15,965 bases of DNA from Polynucleobacter meluiroseus. Its GTDB lineage: Bacteria > Pseudomonadota > Gammaproteobacteria > Burkholderiales > Burkholderiaceae. Shown here one piece after another: positions 1 through 7,384 of the stretch; the first letter of the stretch is position 1, and every line of letters begins with the position of its first letter. The notes beneath the pieces are model-generated. The model saw nothing but the letters and a program-made list of their open reading frames with translations, had not been told where the DNA came from and made no database searches. The stretch lies in the NCBI GenBank assembly GCA_945867755.1, contig CAMBJN010000017.1, positions 1 to 15,965 of the forward strand, written 5' to 3'. Both the position numbers and the translations under genes were made by a program.

Positions 1-437
1 TCAATCGTAGCTTCAACTTCTTTTAATAAATTCGCTCTTGTTTGCTCTACTTCTTTGTATAAGTCATGTAATTTGGAGGGCTGATCTCTGACATCATCCA
101 AAGCCTCTCGCCATTCCATCTGCTGCATCAAAAATTGAGCAGGCATTGCGGTATTGGTTTCTAACTGAGGATCCACGCCATTCCTTGCACACATATACAA
201 ACCCCTTTGAATGGGGTTCATGAGTATTCGGTAGGCTGAATTTGCCAGGGCCGATAACTGCATCGAGACGCGTTTATCCGAATCACTGGCCTGGGCGTGC
301 ATATCAGGGTGAACCTTCTGTTGCACAGTCAAATAAGCAGACTCCAAGGCCTGCCTATCAATCTTAAATTGTGGCTTTAGCTGAAATAAGGCAAAGTAGT
401 CATCAAATCCTGAAAGATTCGCCACAACCACACTCAT
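1..437 (-). CDS. hscB: Fe-S assembly co-chaperone HscB (3' end missing)
   Basis: HscB is a J-domain co-chaperone that brings IscU to the Hsp70 HscA and stimulates its ATPase during cluster transfer in the cytoplasm. I translated this frame directly from the minus strand: 145 codons are visible before the window edge. The J domain is clear, with a DDYFALF segment (residues 12-18) matching the start of E. coli HscB and the HPD tripeptide at residues 43-45. A later segment around AQFLMQQMEWREALDD resembles the C-terminal IscU-binding helices. The ATG at 437 lies inside iscA, giving a 35-bp overlap; it is the only in-frame ATG before the J domain, although GTG codons just downstream are possible. 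About 30 C-terminal residues are probably missing. Its place after iscA fits the isc operon; hscA and fdx would be expected beyond the left edge. Confidence 0.93.
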   Translation of the reverse strand, partial: MSVVVANLSGFDDYFALFQLKPQFKIDRQALESAYLTVQQKVHPDMHAQASDSDKRVSMQLSALANSAYRILMNPIQRGLYMCARNGVDPQLETNTAMPAQFLMQQMEWREALDDVRDQPSKLHDLYKEVEQTRANLLKEVEATI

Positions 438-726
438 CTTTTACATTTGGATTTTGGAACTTAAATCCTTCATTCAGGCCTTCGCGCACATAATCAAGTT
501 CGGTGCCATCCAAATAAGCCAAGCTTTTGGGATCCACATACACTTTGACACCTAAAGATTCGAACATGCTGTCTTCAGGCAAGATCTCGTCAACATACTC
601 GAGTTGATAAGCAAGCCCTGAACAACCAGTTGTTCTAACCCCAAGACGCAAGCCAACCCCTTTACCACGGCGCTCGATGTAACGCGTGATGTGTTTGGCT
701 GCCTTCTCTGTCAGAGTAATGGCCAT
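403..726 (-). CDS. iscA: Iron-sulfur carrier protein IscA
   Basis: A-type carrier protein that accepts iron or assembled Fe-S clusters and hands them to apo-targets in the cytoplasm. The 107-residue product has the family's usual length and the three invariant cysteines at C35 (in TTGCSG), C99 and C101 (in ECGCGES), the same positions as in E. coli IscA. The gene starts 2 bp after the iscU stop, so translation is probably coupled; no strong Shine-Dalgarno sequence stands out. Its 3' end overlaps the predicted hscB start by 35 bp. ErpA or another A-type protein is an alternative by sequence, but the position directly after iscU makes IscA the firm call. Confidence 0.96.
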   Translation of the reverse strand: MAITLTEKAAKHITRYIERRGKGVGLRLGVRTTGCSGLAYQLEYVDEILPEDSMFESLGVKVYVDPKSLAYLDGTELDYVREGLNEGFKFQNPNVKDECGCGESFRI

Positions 727-728
727 GA

Positions 729-1112
729 TTATTTAGCGTGCTTTTCTTTGTAGTCAGCTACTGCTGCCTTGATTGCATCTTCAGCCAGGATTGAGCAGTG
801 AATCTTGACAGGTGGCAAAGCTAATTCTTCAGCAATCGCAGCATTCTTGATTTCAAGCGCTTGATCCAAAGTCTTACCCTTGACCCACTCTGTTACCAAT
901 GAAGATGAAGCAATCGCTGAGCCACAACCATAAGTCTTGAACTTAGCATCTTCAATAATGCCTTGGTCATTCACACGAATTTGTAGTTTCATCACGTCGC
1001 CGCAAGCTGGCGCACCAACCATACCGGTACCAACGTGATCATCACCTTTTTCAAATGAGCCAACGTTGCGTGGATTTTCATAATGCTCAATTACTTTTTC
1101 ACTGTATGCCAT
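729..1112 (-). CDS. iscU: Fe-S cluster assembly scaffold IscU
   Basis: Scaffold on which [2Fe-2S] clusters are built from sulfur supplied by IscS before transfer through HscA/HscB. The 127-residue product carries the three ligand cysteines C37, C63 and C106, the regulatory Asp39, and the LPPVK motif (residues 99-103) that is the HscA recognition site. All sit where they do in E. coli IscU. The start ATG is preceded by GAGGAAA at good spacing. It lies 60 bp downstream of iscS, in a leader with a 12-bp tandem duplication, and 2 bp before iscA. Confidence 0.97.
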   Translation of the reverse strand: MAYSEKVIEHYENPRNVGSFEKGDDHVGTGMVGAPACGDVMKLQIRVNDQGIIEDAKFKTYGCGSAIASSSLVTEWVKGKTLDQALEIKNAAIAEELALPPVKIHCSILAEDAIKAAVADYKEKHAK

Positions 1113-1116
1113 TTTA

Positions 1117-1140
1117 TTTCCTCAGTTACTTTCTCAGTTA
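1117..1140 (-). repeat. 12-bp tandem duplication in the iscU leader
   Basis: Two adjacent 12-bp units differ at two positions; on the minus strand they read TAACTGAGAAAG then TAACTGAGGAAA. The second unit includes the iscU ribosome binding site (GAGGAAA) and the first carries a weaker purine-rich copy. A perfect 10-bp palindrome, ATTGATCAAT, lies slightly upstream at 1158-1167. Whether any of this affects iscU translation or mRNA processing cannot be told from sequence. Confidence 0.6.
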
Positions 1141-1172
1141 TCTTATAAATACTATTAATTGATCAATAAAAA

Positions 1173-2417
1173 TTAATGTGCTGCCCATTGAATCGTGCTT
1201 ATATCAACACCATCTTTGTGCATCTCCCAAAGTGGTGACAAATCTCTTAATTTAGCGATTTTGCTCTTGACCAACTCAATGGTGAAGTCAACATCTTCAA
1301 CAGTTGTAAAACGACCGATCGTGAAACGAATCGAGCTGTGCGCCAATTCGTCATTACGACCCAATGATCTCAACACGTATGAAGGCTCCAATGATGCTGA
1401 AGTACATGCAGATCCTGATGACACGGCGATATCTTTCAAGGCCATGATCATCGATTCACCTTCAACATAGTTAAAGCTGATATTCAAGTTGTGCGGAATG
1501 CGTTGATCCATGTCACCGTTGAGATATACCTCTTCGATTTGATTCAAGCCATTCCACAAACGGTCTCTTAGCATGCGAATGCGCTCGTTTTCAGTAGCCA
1601 TTTCTTCGCGGGCAATGCGGAAGCACTCACCCATACCCACCAATTGATGAGTTGGCAAAGTACCTGAACGCATACCGCGCTCATGACCACCACCGTGCAT
1701 TTGAGCCTCAATACGAATACGCGGTTTGCGACGCACAAACAAAGCTCCCACACCCTTCGGTCCGTAAGTCTTGTGTGCACAGAAGCTCATCAAGTCAACT
1801 TTGAGAGTTTGCAAATCAATCGCAACCTTGCCTGTGGCTTGGGCTGCATCCACGTGAAACACGATGCCTTTTTCACGACAGAACTCACCAATTTTTGGAA
1901 TATCTTGAATCACGCCAATTTCATTATTTACAAACATCACAGAAACAAGAATAGTGTCAGGGCGAACAGCAGCTTTGAACTTTTCAAAATCAATCAAACC
2001 ATTTGGTAATACATCAAGGTATGTGACTTCATAGCCTTCACGCTCTAGTTCACGACAGGCATCCAACACCGCTTTATGCTCTGTTTTAATCGTGATGATG
2101 TGTTTGCCTTTTTCTTTGTAGAAATGCGCGGCACCTTTGATAGCCAAGTTATTACTTTCAGTAGCGCCACTGGTCCAGACGATCTCTCTTGGATCTGCGC
2201 CCACCAATTTTGCAACTTCTGTGCGAGCAGTCTCAACAGCCTCTTCAGCACTCCAACCATAAGCATGGCTGCGTGATGCTGGATTGCCAAATTGTTCACG
2301 AAGATACGGAATCATCACATCAACCACTCTTGGATCAATCGGTGTGGTTGATGAATAGTCCATGTAAATTGGGAAGTGCTCTGGACTAAACATAGGCACT
2401 GGTTTAGGTGATGACAT
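1173..2417 (-). CDS. iscS: Cysteine desulfurase IscS
   Basis: PLP-dependent class V aminotransferase-fold enzyme that converts L-cysteine to alanine and a persulfide, supplying sulfur to IscU and to tRNA thiolation. The product is 414 residues, against 404 in E. coli, because of a longer N-terminus. The PLP lysine lies in FCAHKTYGPKG (about K216) and the catalytic persulfide cysteine in SSGSACTSASLEPS (about C338), positions inferred by counting against E. coli K206 and C328. The C-terminus ends WEMHKDGVDISTIQWAAH, the conserved IscU-contacting tail. The ATG at 2417 has AAAGGAAA at good spacing, so the extra N-terminal residues are probably translated. Second gene of the isc operon, 62 bp after iscR. 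Confidence 0.98.
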   Translation of the reverse strand: MSSPKPVPMFSPEHFPIYMDYSSTTPIDPRVVDVMIPYLREQFGNPASRSHAYGWSAEEAVETARTEVAKLVGADPREIVWTSGATESNNLAIKGAAHFYKEKGKHIITIKTEHKAVLDACRELEREGYEVTYLDVLPNGLIDFEKFKAAVRPDTILVSVMFVNNEIGVIQDIPKIGEFCREKGIVFHVDAAQATGKVAIDLQTLKVDLMSFCAHKTYGPKGVGALFVRRKPRIRIEAQMHGGGHERGMRSGTLPTHQLVGMGECFRIAREEMATENERIRMLRDRLWNGLNQIEEVYLNGDMDQRIPHNLNISFNYVEGESMIMALKDIAVSSGSACTSASLEPSYVLRSLGRNDELAHSSIRFTIGRFTTVEDVDFTIELVKSKIAKLRDLSPLWEMHKDGVDISTIQWAAH

Positions 2418-2479
2418 ATTTATTTCCTTTTATCTCAATATCTTTTTTACTTATTGTGTGACTACATCAATAGGTAATA

Positions 2480-3049
2480 TCAATTAATTTGCTGCGCAAA
2501 AGTAAATACTGAATTTGCCAATGGCTTCTTCTTGGCTTCAACTTCTTTTTTCGCGCTTGCAGTGGTTGACTTAGAGGATCTTGGAGCTTCAAGCTTTATC
2601 TTGGTCTCGCGCACGCCATGGACGTGGACTCTACCTTCTTGTTGCTTGACCAAATCAGCCAATGACACTGAGCTTAGATACTCAACCATCTTTTGATTCA
2701 AACTGGTCCATAAATCATGGGTCATACAACGACCATGACTAGCGTCTTCGCCGCGGCAGTTACCCTTGCCACCGCACTGCGTTGCATCCAAGGGCTCATC
2801 AACAGCGATGATGATGTCAGCCACTGTGACTTGTTCAGCCTTGCGCGCCAAGGTGTAACCACCGCCTGGTCCGCGAGTACTCTCAACAATGTCAAAACGT
2901 CGTAATTTTCCGAACAACTGCTCTAAATAAGACAGTGAAATATGTTGTCTTTGGCTAATGCCGGCAAGTGTTACTGGACCATGAGATTCGCGCAGAGCTA
3001 AATCAATCATTGCAGTGACAGCGAAACGTCCTTTGGTTGTTAGTCTCAT
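2480..3049 (-). CDS. iscR: Fe-S cluster-sensing regulator IscR (Rrf2 family)
   Basis: Rrf2-family repressor that binds a [2Fe-2S] cluster and, in E. coli, represses the isc operon when cluster supply is adequate. The N-terminal winged helix-turn-helix is highly conserved (MRLTTKGRFAVTAM; ISLSYLEQLFGKLR; RGPGGGYTLA). Cluster ligands are present as C92, C98, C108 and H111. The gap between the second and third cysteines is nine residues, against five in E. coli (C92, C98, C104, H107). At 189 residues it is also longer than E. coli IscR (162), with a lysine-rich C-terminal tail from about residue 151. A GAGGT Shine-Dalgarno sequence precedes the ATG. It is first in the isc operon and a candidate operator lies in its leader. 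Confidence 0.95.
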   Translation of the reverse strand: MRLTTKGRFAVTAMIDLALRESHGPVTLAGISQRQHISLSYLEQLFGKLRRFDIVESTRGPGGGYTLARKAEQVTVADIIIAVDEPLDATQCGGKGNCRGEDASHGRCMTHDLWTSLNQKMVEYLSSVSLADLVKQQEGRVHVHGVRETKIKLEAPRSSKSTTASAKKEVEAKKKPLANSVFTFAQQIN

Positions 3050-3086
3050 CTCTTACCTCATCAATATTGGGTTGTTGAAACGTTTA

Positions 3087-3111
3087 ATACCTGACTCTTG
3101 TACTCAAGTTT
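3087..3111 (-). promoter_or_regulatory. Candidate type 1 IscR operator upstream of iscR
   Basis: A 25-bp imperfect dyad with half sites ATACCTGACT (3087-3096) and ACTCAAGTTT (3102-3111), plus-strand reading, separated by 5 bp. Compared by eye with the E. coli type 1 consensus (ATASYYGACT, five bases, AGTCRRSTAT as I recall it), the left half matches fully and the right half at eight of ten positions. It overlaps the candidate -10 box and the expected start site of iscR. The match is read by eye from memory of the consensus. Confidence 0.65.
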
Positions 3112-3137
3112 ATCAGATACCCCATTAAACTGCTCAA
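3109..3137 (-). promoter_or_regulatory. Candidate sigma-70 promoter for iscR-iscSUA-hscB
   Basis: On the minus strand a -35-like TTGAGC (3132-3137) and a -10-like GATAAA (3109-3114) are separated by 17 bp. Each box matches four of six consensus positions, so the promoter is plausible but weak by eye. An alternative is an extended -10 element, TG-A-TAAACT, in the same place. The operator-like dyad at 3087-3111 would cover the start site. Confidence 0.4.
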
Positions 3138-3184
3138 GTACTAAGTAAGACTGTGGCTTATGATAGATAAATCATAAAAATCAA

Positions 3185-5230
3185 TTACTTAGGTGGAAAT
3201 AATAGTGACGTAAAGTCAGACTTGATCCGACGTCTAACAGCCACATAAAGGCGCCTTCGATCCAAAGTTGGCAAATCCCTTGAGCCCAGAGCCATGTTGA
3301 AAGCCAAAGAAAAGCTGACTAAGACGTTAAAAACGCCGATCAGCAAAACACCAAAAATGCCCAACCAGAAACCGGACATCATGAACGTTTTCCATCCAAG
3401 GGCTGTCGCAGCTGCTGCAAACTGCCCAGCAGAGAGCGTGATGTGACGAATTTCCATACCAATCCCAAGGAAACCTAAAAAGGTTGGGCCATAGATCAAC
3501 AAAAAGCCTAAGGAAACGTTAGCAGAAACAATTGAAATATTGTCTCTCCACCATTGCCCCCACCTTGCTGCACGAATGTCACCAAATACCATCGTGATTC
3601 TGCGGTTGTAACGAATCACATCTTGAATACGATGCAACACAAACCAGTTATCAACCAAACCCGCAATCACACTAGAAAGCCATAAAAGTACGCCCGTGAA
3701 AGCTGCAAATAAGAAGGCTAAGCTGAATGGCGAAACAGTGTGGAAAATATAAGTAGCTTTCGCAGGGCTCATGGTGGGATGGCCCAGCAACATGATGATG
3801 CCCACTTGAATAGCAATCACCGCTGGGACTACCATGGCCAAGTTGCCAAAAATAGAAGCCGCCTGAGATCTCATCAAGGCCATGGCTCGATCGACAAAAC
3901 GATCCAAACCTTCTTTACTTTTAACGTCGTCTAATAACTGCGCAAGCGCCGGAGCAGTCATGGCGGGTTGCTTAGTTGCCAAAGTGAAGTTAGCAAATTG
4001 AATCAATAAAAAACTACCCGCGTAGTTAATTGTCAAAAGAATGTTTTCGAAGAAACGGACCAAACCAAGATTGGTGATCAGAAACTTCAAATAAACTGTG
4101 CCCGAGATAATTGCACCGCCACCCAGAGATTTCTTCAACATTGAAAAATACTCTTTGCGACTACCTGCGATGTAATGATCACCAGTCTCCGCGCTGCGCT
4201 CCACCATTTTTCTTGATAGCAAAGCAAATGATTGTTCCGCAAGGCGCCTGATACTGCGGTGACCTTGAACAGTCAGAATTAAATCAGCGGTTAATTTAGC
4301 AAACAATTTCACCTGATCACGATGGAGCCAAGCCTCTAACAATGTTTCAACTCTTGCTAAGCGCAAGCGCATGGTCTCGACTTGGAAGACTGTCTCTACT
4401 GAAACGCCATTCTCATCAAGATGAGCATAAACGTCATCGCAGGCAATGAAGCAAGCATTCAATGCTTCCTGAAACTCTTTTAGTGTGGCTTGATAAGAAG
4501 GATCATTCAAGCGAGGCTCGACCTTAAGAATGTCTTCAGCAAGTTTTCCTAAGCGATAAAAAGGAGAATCCTGACCACTGACGCCCCGCAATCTTGATCT
4601 AACGGAATAACTCAAGCCCGCAGAACTTATATAACTGATCAAGATCATGATGGCATCAGCCATATCCTTGATTAAGTTATTGGTGGCAGATTTATCTTCT
4701 TGATAATGAGTTAAGTCATGGAGTGAGCCTAATAATTCATCATCTAAATCATGAACCCAAGAGGCATCATGCTTCCCAATAAAACCAAGAGCAAATAAAA
4801 CCGTGAGTTCTGGTTTATTAGGTGGCGGTGCAATCAAATGATTGCGTAAACGCTCCGTCATTTCTCCCCAAAAGCTCGACCTTGTAGCAACCCCTGTGTC
4901 ACACAGCAAAGAAAGCGCATCGTTGTCTCGCAAAATACTGCGAATCAATTTTGCAATTTTTAATTTGACGTCAGGCCGTTGCTCAAGAATTTTTAAAAAT
5001 GATCTTAAACGTGCGTGCTCCGGATGACCCTCTGAAGTTACAACTGGTTTATTTTTGGTTGATTTTTCCGTACGGCGTAACCAATAAGCCAACTCAATCG
5101 CCCAGCAATTGCGATCAGCCAAATCAGCGGTGTCATCTGGTACACGCAGCAGAGTATCTAATGCCTGTGAGGCATCTCTTGATTCTTTCCAGCGTACCCA
5201 TAAACGGCGAAAATCTTTAAGCCCAAACAT
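3185..5230 (-). CDS. Gcr-family membrane protein annotated as 'site-specific recombinase'
   Basis: The 681-residue product resembles the betaproteobacterial family usually named site-specific recombinase Gcr (Pfam SpecificRecomb, recognised by memory). The sequence does not look like a recombinase. Residues 1-365 are a soluble, helical, charged region. Residues about 373-650 hold six or seven hydrophobic segments (for example about 373-392, 394-418, 460-483, 498-527, 566-593 and 603-645). I see no tyrosine recombinase R-H-R-Y set and no serine recombinase catalytic motif. The gene begins 2 bp after the uvrB stop, so translational coupling is likely, and it ends 135 bp before iscR. Its function is unknown to me; a membrane role is the safest inference. 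Confidence 0.85.
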   Translation of the reverse strand: MFGLKDFRRLWVRWKESRDASQALDTLLRVPDDTADLADRNCWAIELAYWLRRTEKSTKNKPVVTSEGHPEHARLRSFLKILEQRPDVKLKIAKLIRSILRDNDALSLLCDTGVATRSSFWGEMTERLRNHLIAPPPNKPELTVLFALGFIGKHDASWVHDLDDELLGSLHDLTHYQEDKSATNNLIKDMADAIMILISYISSAGLSYSVRSRLRGVSGQDSPFYRLGKLAEDILKVEPRLNDPSYQATLKEFQEALNACFIACDDVYAHLDENGVSVETVFQVETMRLRLARVETLLEAWLHRDQVKLFAKLTADLILTVQGHRSIRRLAEQSFALLSRKMVERSAETGDHYIAGSRKEYFSMLKKSLGGGAIISGTVYLKFLITNLGLVRFFENILLTINYAGSFLLIQFANFTLATKQPAMTAPALAQLLDDVKSKEGLDRFVDRAMALMRSQAASIFGNLAMVVPAVIAIQVGIIMLLGHPTMSPAKATYIFHTVSPFSLAFLFAAFTGVLLWLSSVIAGLVDNWFVLHRIQDVIRYNRRITMVFGDIRAARWGQWWRDNISIVSANVSLGFLLIYGPTFLGFLGIGMEIRHITLSAGQFAAAATALGWKTFMMSGFWLGIFGVLLIGVFNVLVSFSLAFNMALGSRDLPTLDRRRLYVAVRRRIKSDFTSLLFPPK

Positions 5231-5232
5231 GC

Positions 5233-7374
5233 CTAATTTCCATTTAATTGAATTGTGTCGTGAAACTCAGCACCAAAGACCATGGCTTTTAATTTGAGAA
5301 GTTGATCTCTGGTTTGCGCCGCTTTTTCAAATTCAAGATTTTTAGCGTGATCAACCATCATTTTTTCTAGTTGTTTAATTTCTTTGGCCAATTGTTTTTC
5401 ACTCATATCTTCATAATGAGCTTTTTCTTGTTCGTATTTTAGCTCTTGACGTTTCTCATCAACGTCATAAACCCCATCAATGATGTCTTTAATGCGCTTC
5501 ACAACCCCTTTGGGGGTAATGCCATGAAGCTTGTTGAACTCAGTTTGTTTGGTTCTGCGACGCTCAGTCTCACCAATGGCCTTCTTCATTGATTCCGTCA
5601 TTTTATCAGCATACAAAATAGCTTTGCCATTGACGTTTCTAGCTGCACGACCAATCGTCTGAATCAAGCTTCTTTCTGAACGCAAGAAACCTTCTTTGTC
5701 AGCATCCAAAATAGCAACCAAAGAAACCTCTGGAATATCCAAGCCTTCGCGCAAGAGATTGATGCCAATCAACACATCAAAAACTCCAAGGCGCAAGTCT
5801 CTTAAGATCTCGACTCGTTCAACCGTATCAATATCAGAGTGCAGGTAGCGCACCTTAATACCGTTGTCGGACATGAAATCAGTTAACTGCTCTGACATGC
5901 GTTTCGTCAAAGTCGTGATCAATACCCGCTCCCCCACTTTGACGCGAGCATGAATTTCAGTCAACACATCATCCACTTGAGTCGATGCTGGTCTGACCTC
6001 AATCAAGGGATCTACAAGGCCCGTGGGTCTTACCACCTGCTCAACTACTTTGTCGGCATGTTGTGCTTCATAAACTGCCGGAGTGGCTGAGACAAAAATA
6101 ATTTGCCTCATCTTCTTTTCAAACTCTTCAAACTTCAGCGGTCTGTTATCCATCGCTGACGGTAAGCGAAAGCCGTAATCTACCAAGGTTGCTTTACGGG
6201 CTTTATCGCCGTTATACATACCGTTCAATTGGCCTATCAGGACATGACTCTCATCTAAGAACATCAACGCGTCTGGCGGCAAGTAATCAACCAATGTCGG
6301 CGGCGCCTCGCCTGGTTTGGCGCCCGATAGATGTCTTGAGTAGTTTTCAATGCCTTTACAGAAACCTAACTCGGACATCATTTCAAGATCAAAGCGTGTG
6401 CGTTGCTCTAAGCGCTGAGCCTCAACCAATTTGCCTTCTTTGATATAAAAATCCAAGCGCTCACGCAATTCTAATTTGATGGTTTCAATTGCGCGCAAAA
6501 CTGTTTCGCGTGGAGTGACGTAATGTGAGCCTGGATAAATCGTGAAGCGTGGAATGCGTTGACGAATCCTGCCAGTCAATGGATCAAAGAACTGAAGACT
6601 GTCGACCGTGTCATCAAATAAATCAATGCGCACGGCCAGTTCATTGTGCTCTGCTGGGAACACATCGATGGTATCGCCGCGAACTCGGAAGGTGCCCCTT
6701 GAAAAATCAACATCATTGCGCTCGTACTGCATGGCAATCAAACGCGTCACGATGTCGCGTTGAGTTAACTTATCGCCCTGGCGAACAGTCAAAACCATTT
6801 GATGGTAATCGCCAGGATTACCAATACCGTAAATGGCAGATACTGTAGAAACAATGATCGTGTCACGTCGCTCTAAAAGACTCTTGGTGGCTGACAATCT
6901 CATTTGCTCAATGTGCTCATTGATCGAAGAATCTTTCTCAATAAAAAGATCCCTGGTTGGCACATAAGCTTCAGGCTGGTAGTAATCGTAGTAACTCACA
7001 AAATACTCAACGGCATTTTGCGGAAAGAATTCTCTGAACTCACTGTATAGCTGAGCTGCGAGCGTTTTATTTGGGGCAAAAACAATGGCTGGACGACCCA
7101 AACGTGCAATCGTATTGGCCATCGTATAAGTCTTGCCTGAACCTGTGACGCCCAAAAGAGTTTGATAAATTAAGCCATCTTCAATTCCCTCCACCAACTG
7201 GGCAATGGCCTCAGGCTGATCTCCGGCAGGCAGAAATGGTTGGTGAAGTAAGAAAGGTGAACCCGGAAAACGAATGGTGTTTTCTGGAAGGCTCGAAACG
7301 TCGATTTCTGATTTTTTTTCTGTCTTTTTTGGCATCTCGGCTATCATTCTAGGCTTGCTTGAACTTTCTGACAT
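5233..7374 (-). CDS. uvrB: Excinuclease ABC subunit UvrB
   Basis: Damage-verification helicase of nucleotide excision repair, loaded by UvrA and serving as the platform for UvrC. The 713-residue product has Walker A GVTGSGKT (75-82), the beta-hairpin YYDYYQPEAYVP (128-139) that clamps DNA, the DESH box (374-377), helicase motif VI QTIGRAARN (572-580) and a C-terminal UVR domain (about 662-697) that contacts UvrC. The conserved core begins near residue 41, so the N-terminus is longer than in E. coli. In-frame ATGs at 7347 and 7335 are alternative starts, and none has a strong Shine-Dalgarno sequence. The 7374 start lies 10 bp from the divergent aminotransferase start. I see no convincing LexA box. 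It probably forms an operon with the membrane protein gene that follows. Confidence 0.98.
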   Translation of the reverse strand: MSESSSKPRMIAEMPKKTEKKSEIDVSSLPENTIRFPGSPFLLHQPFLPAGDQPEAIAQLVEGIEDGLIYQTLLGVTGSGKTYTMANTIARLGRPAIVFAPNKTLAAQLYSEFREFFPQNAVEYFVSYYDYYQPEAYVPTRDLFIEKDSSINEHIEQMRLSATKSLLERRDTIIVSTVSAIYGIGNPGDYHQMVLTVRQGDKLTQRDIVTRLIAMQYERNDVDFSRGTFRVRGDTIDVFPAEHNELAVRIDLFDDTVDSLQFFDPLTGRIRQRIPRFTIYPGSHYVTPRETVLRAIETIKLELRERLDFYIKEGKLVEAQRLEQRTRFDLEMMSELGFCKGIENYSRHLSGAKPGEAPPTLVDYLPPDALMFLDESHVLIGQLNGMYNGDKARKATLVDYGFRLPSAMDNRPLKFEEFEKKMRQIIFVSATPAVYEAQHADKVVEQVVRPTGLVDPLIEVRPASTQVDDVLTEIHARVKVGERVLITTLTKRMSEQLTDFMSDNGIKVRYLHSDIDTVERVEILRDLRLGVFDVLIGINLLREGLDIPEVSLVAILDADKEGFLRSERSLIQTIGRAARNVNGKAILYADKMTESMKKAIGETERRRTKQTEFNKLHGITPKGVVKRIKDIIDGVYDVDEKRQELKYEQEKAHYEDMSEKQLAKEIKQLEKMMVDHAKNLEFEKAAQTRDQLLKLKAMVFGAEFHDTIQLNGN

Positions 7375-7384
7375 TTTTCATACT

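Noticed and set aside
3158..3177. Inverted repeat TTATGAT/ATCATAA after the Gcr-family gene as a terminator
   Set aside because: The stem is entirely weak A/T-rich pairs and on the minus strand it is followed by GCCACAG rather than a T run; read-through into iscR cannot be excluded.
3185..5230. Mobile element or integrase call from the 'recombinase' family name
   Set aside because: No recombinase motifs, no flanking repeats or attachment-like sites, and the gene lies in a coupled housekeeping operon.
7274..7384. In-frame upstream extension of the aminotransferase from an ATG at 7274
   Set aside because: The extra 37 residues are antisense to the uvrB start region and hydrophobic without family similarity; the ATG at 7385 matches the conserved family N-terminus.
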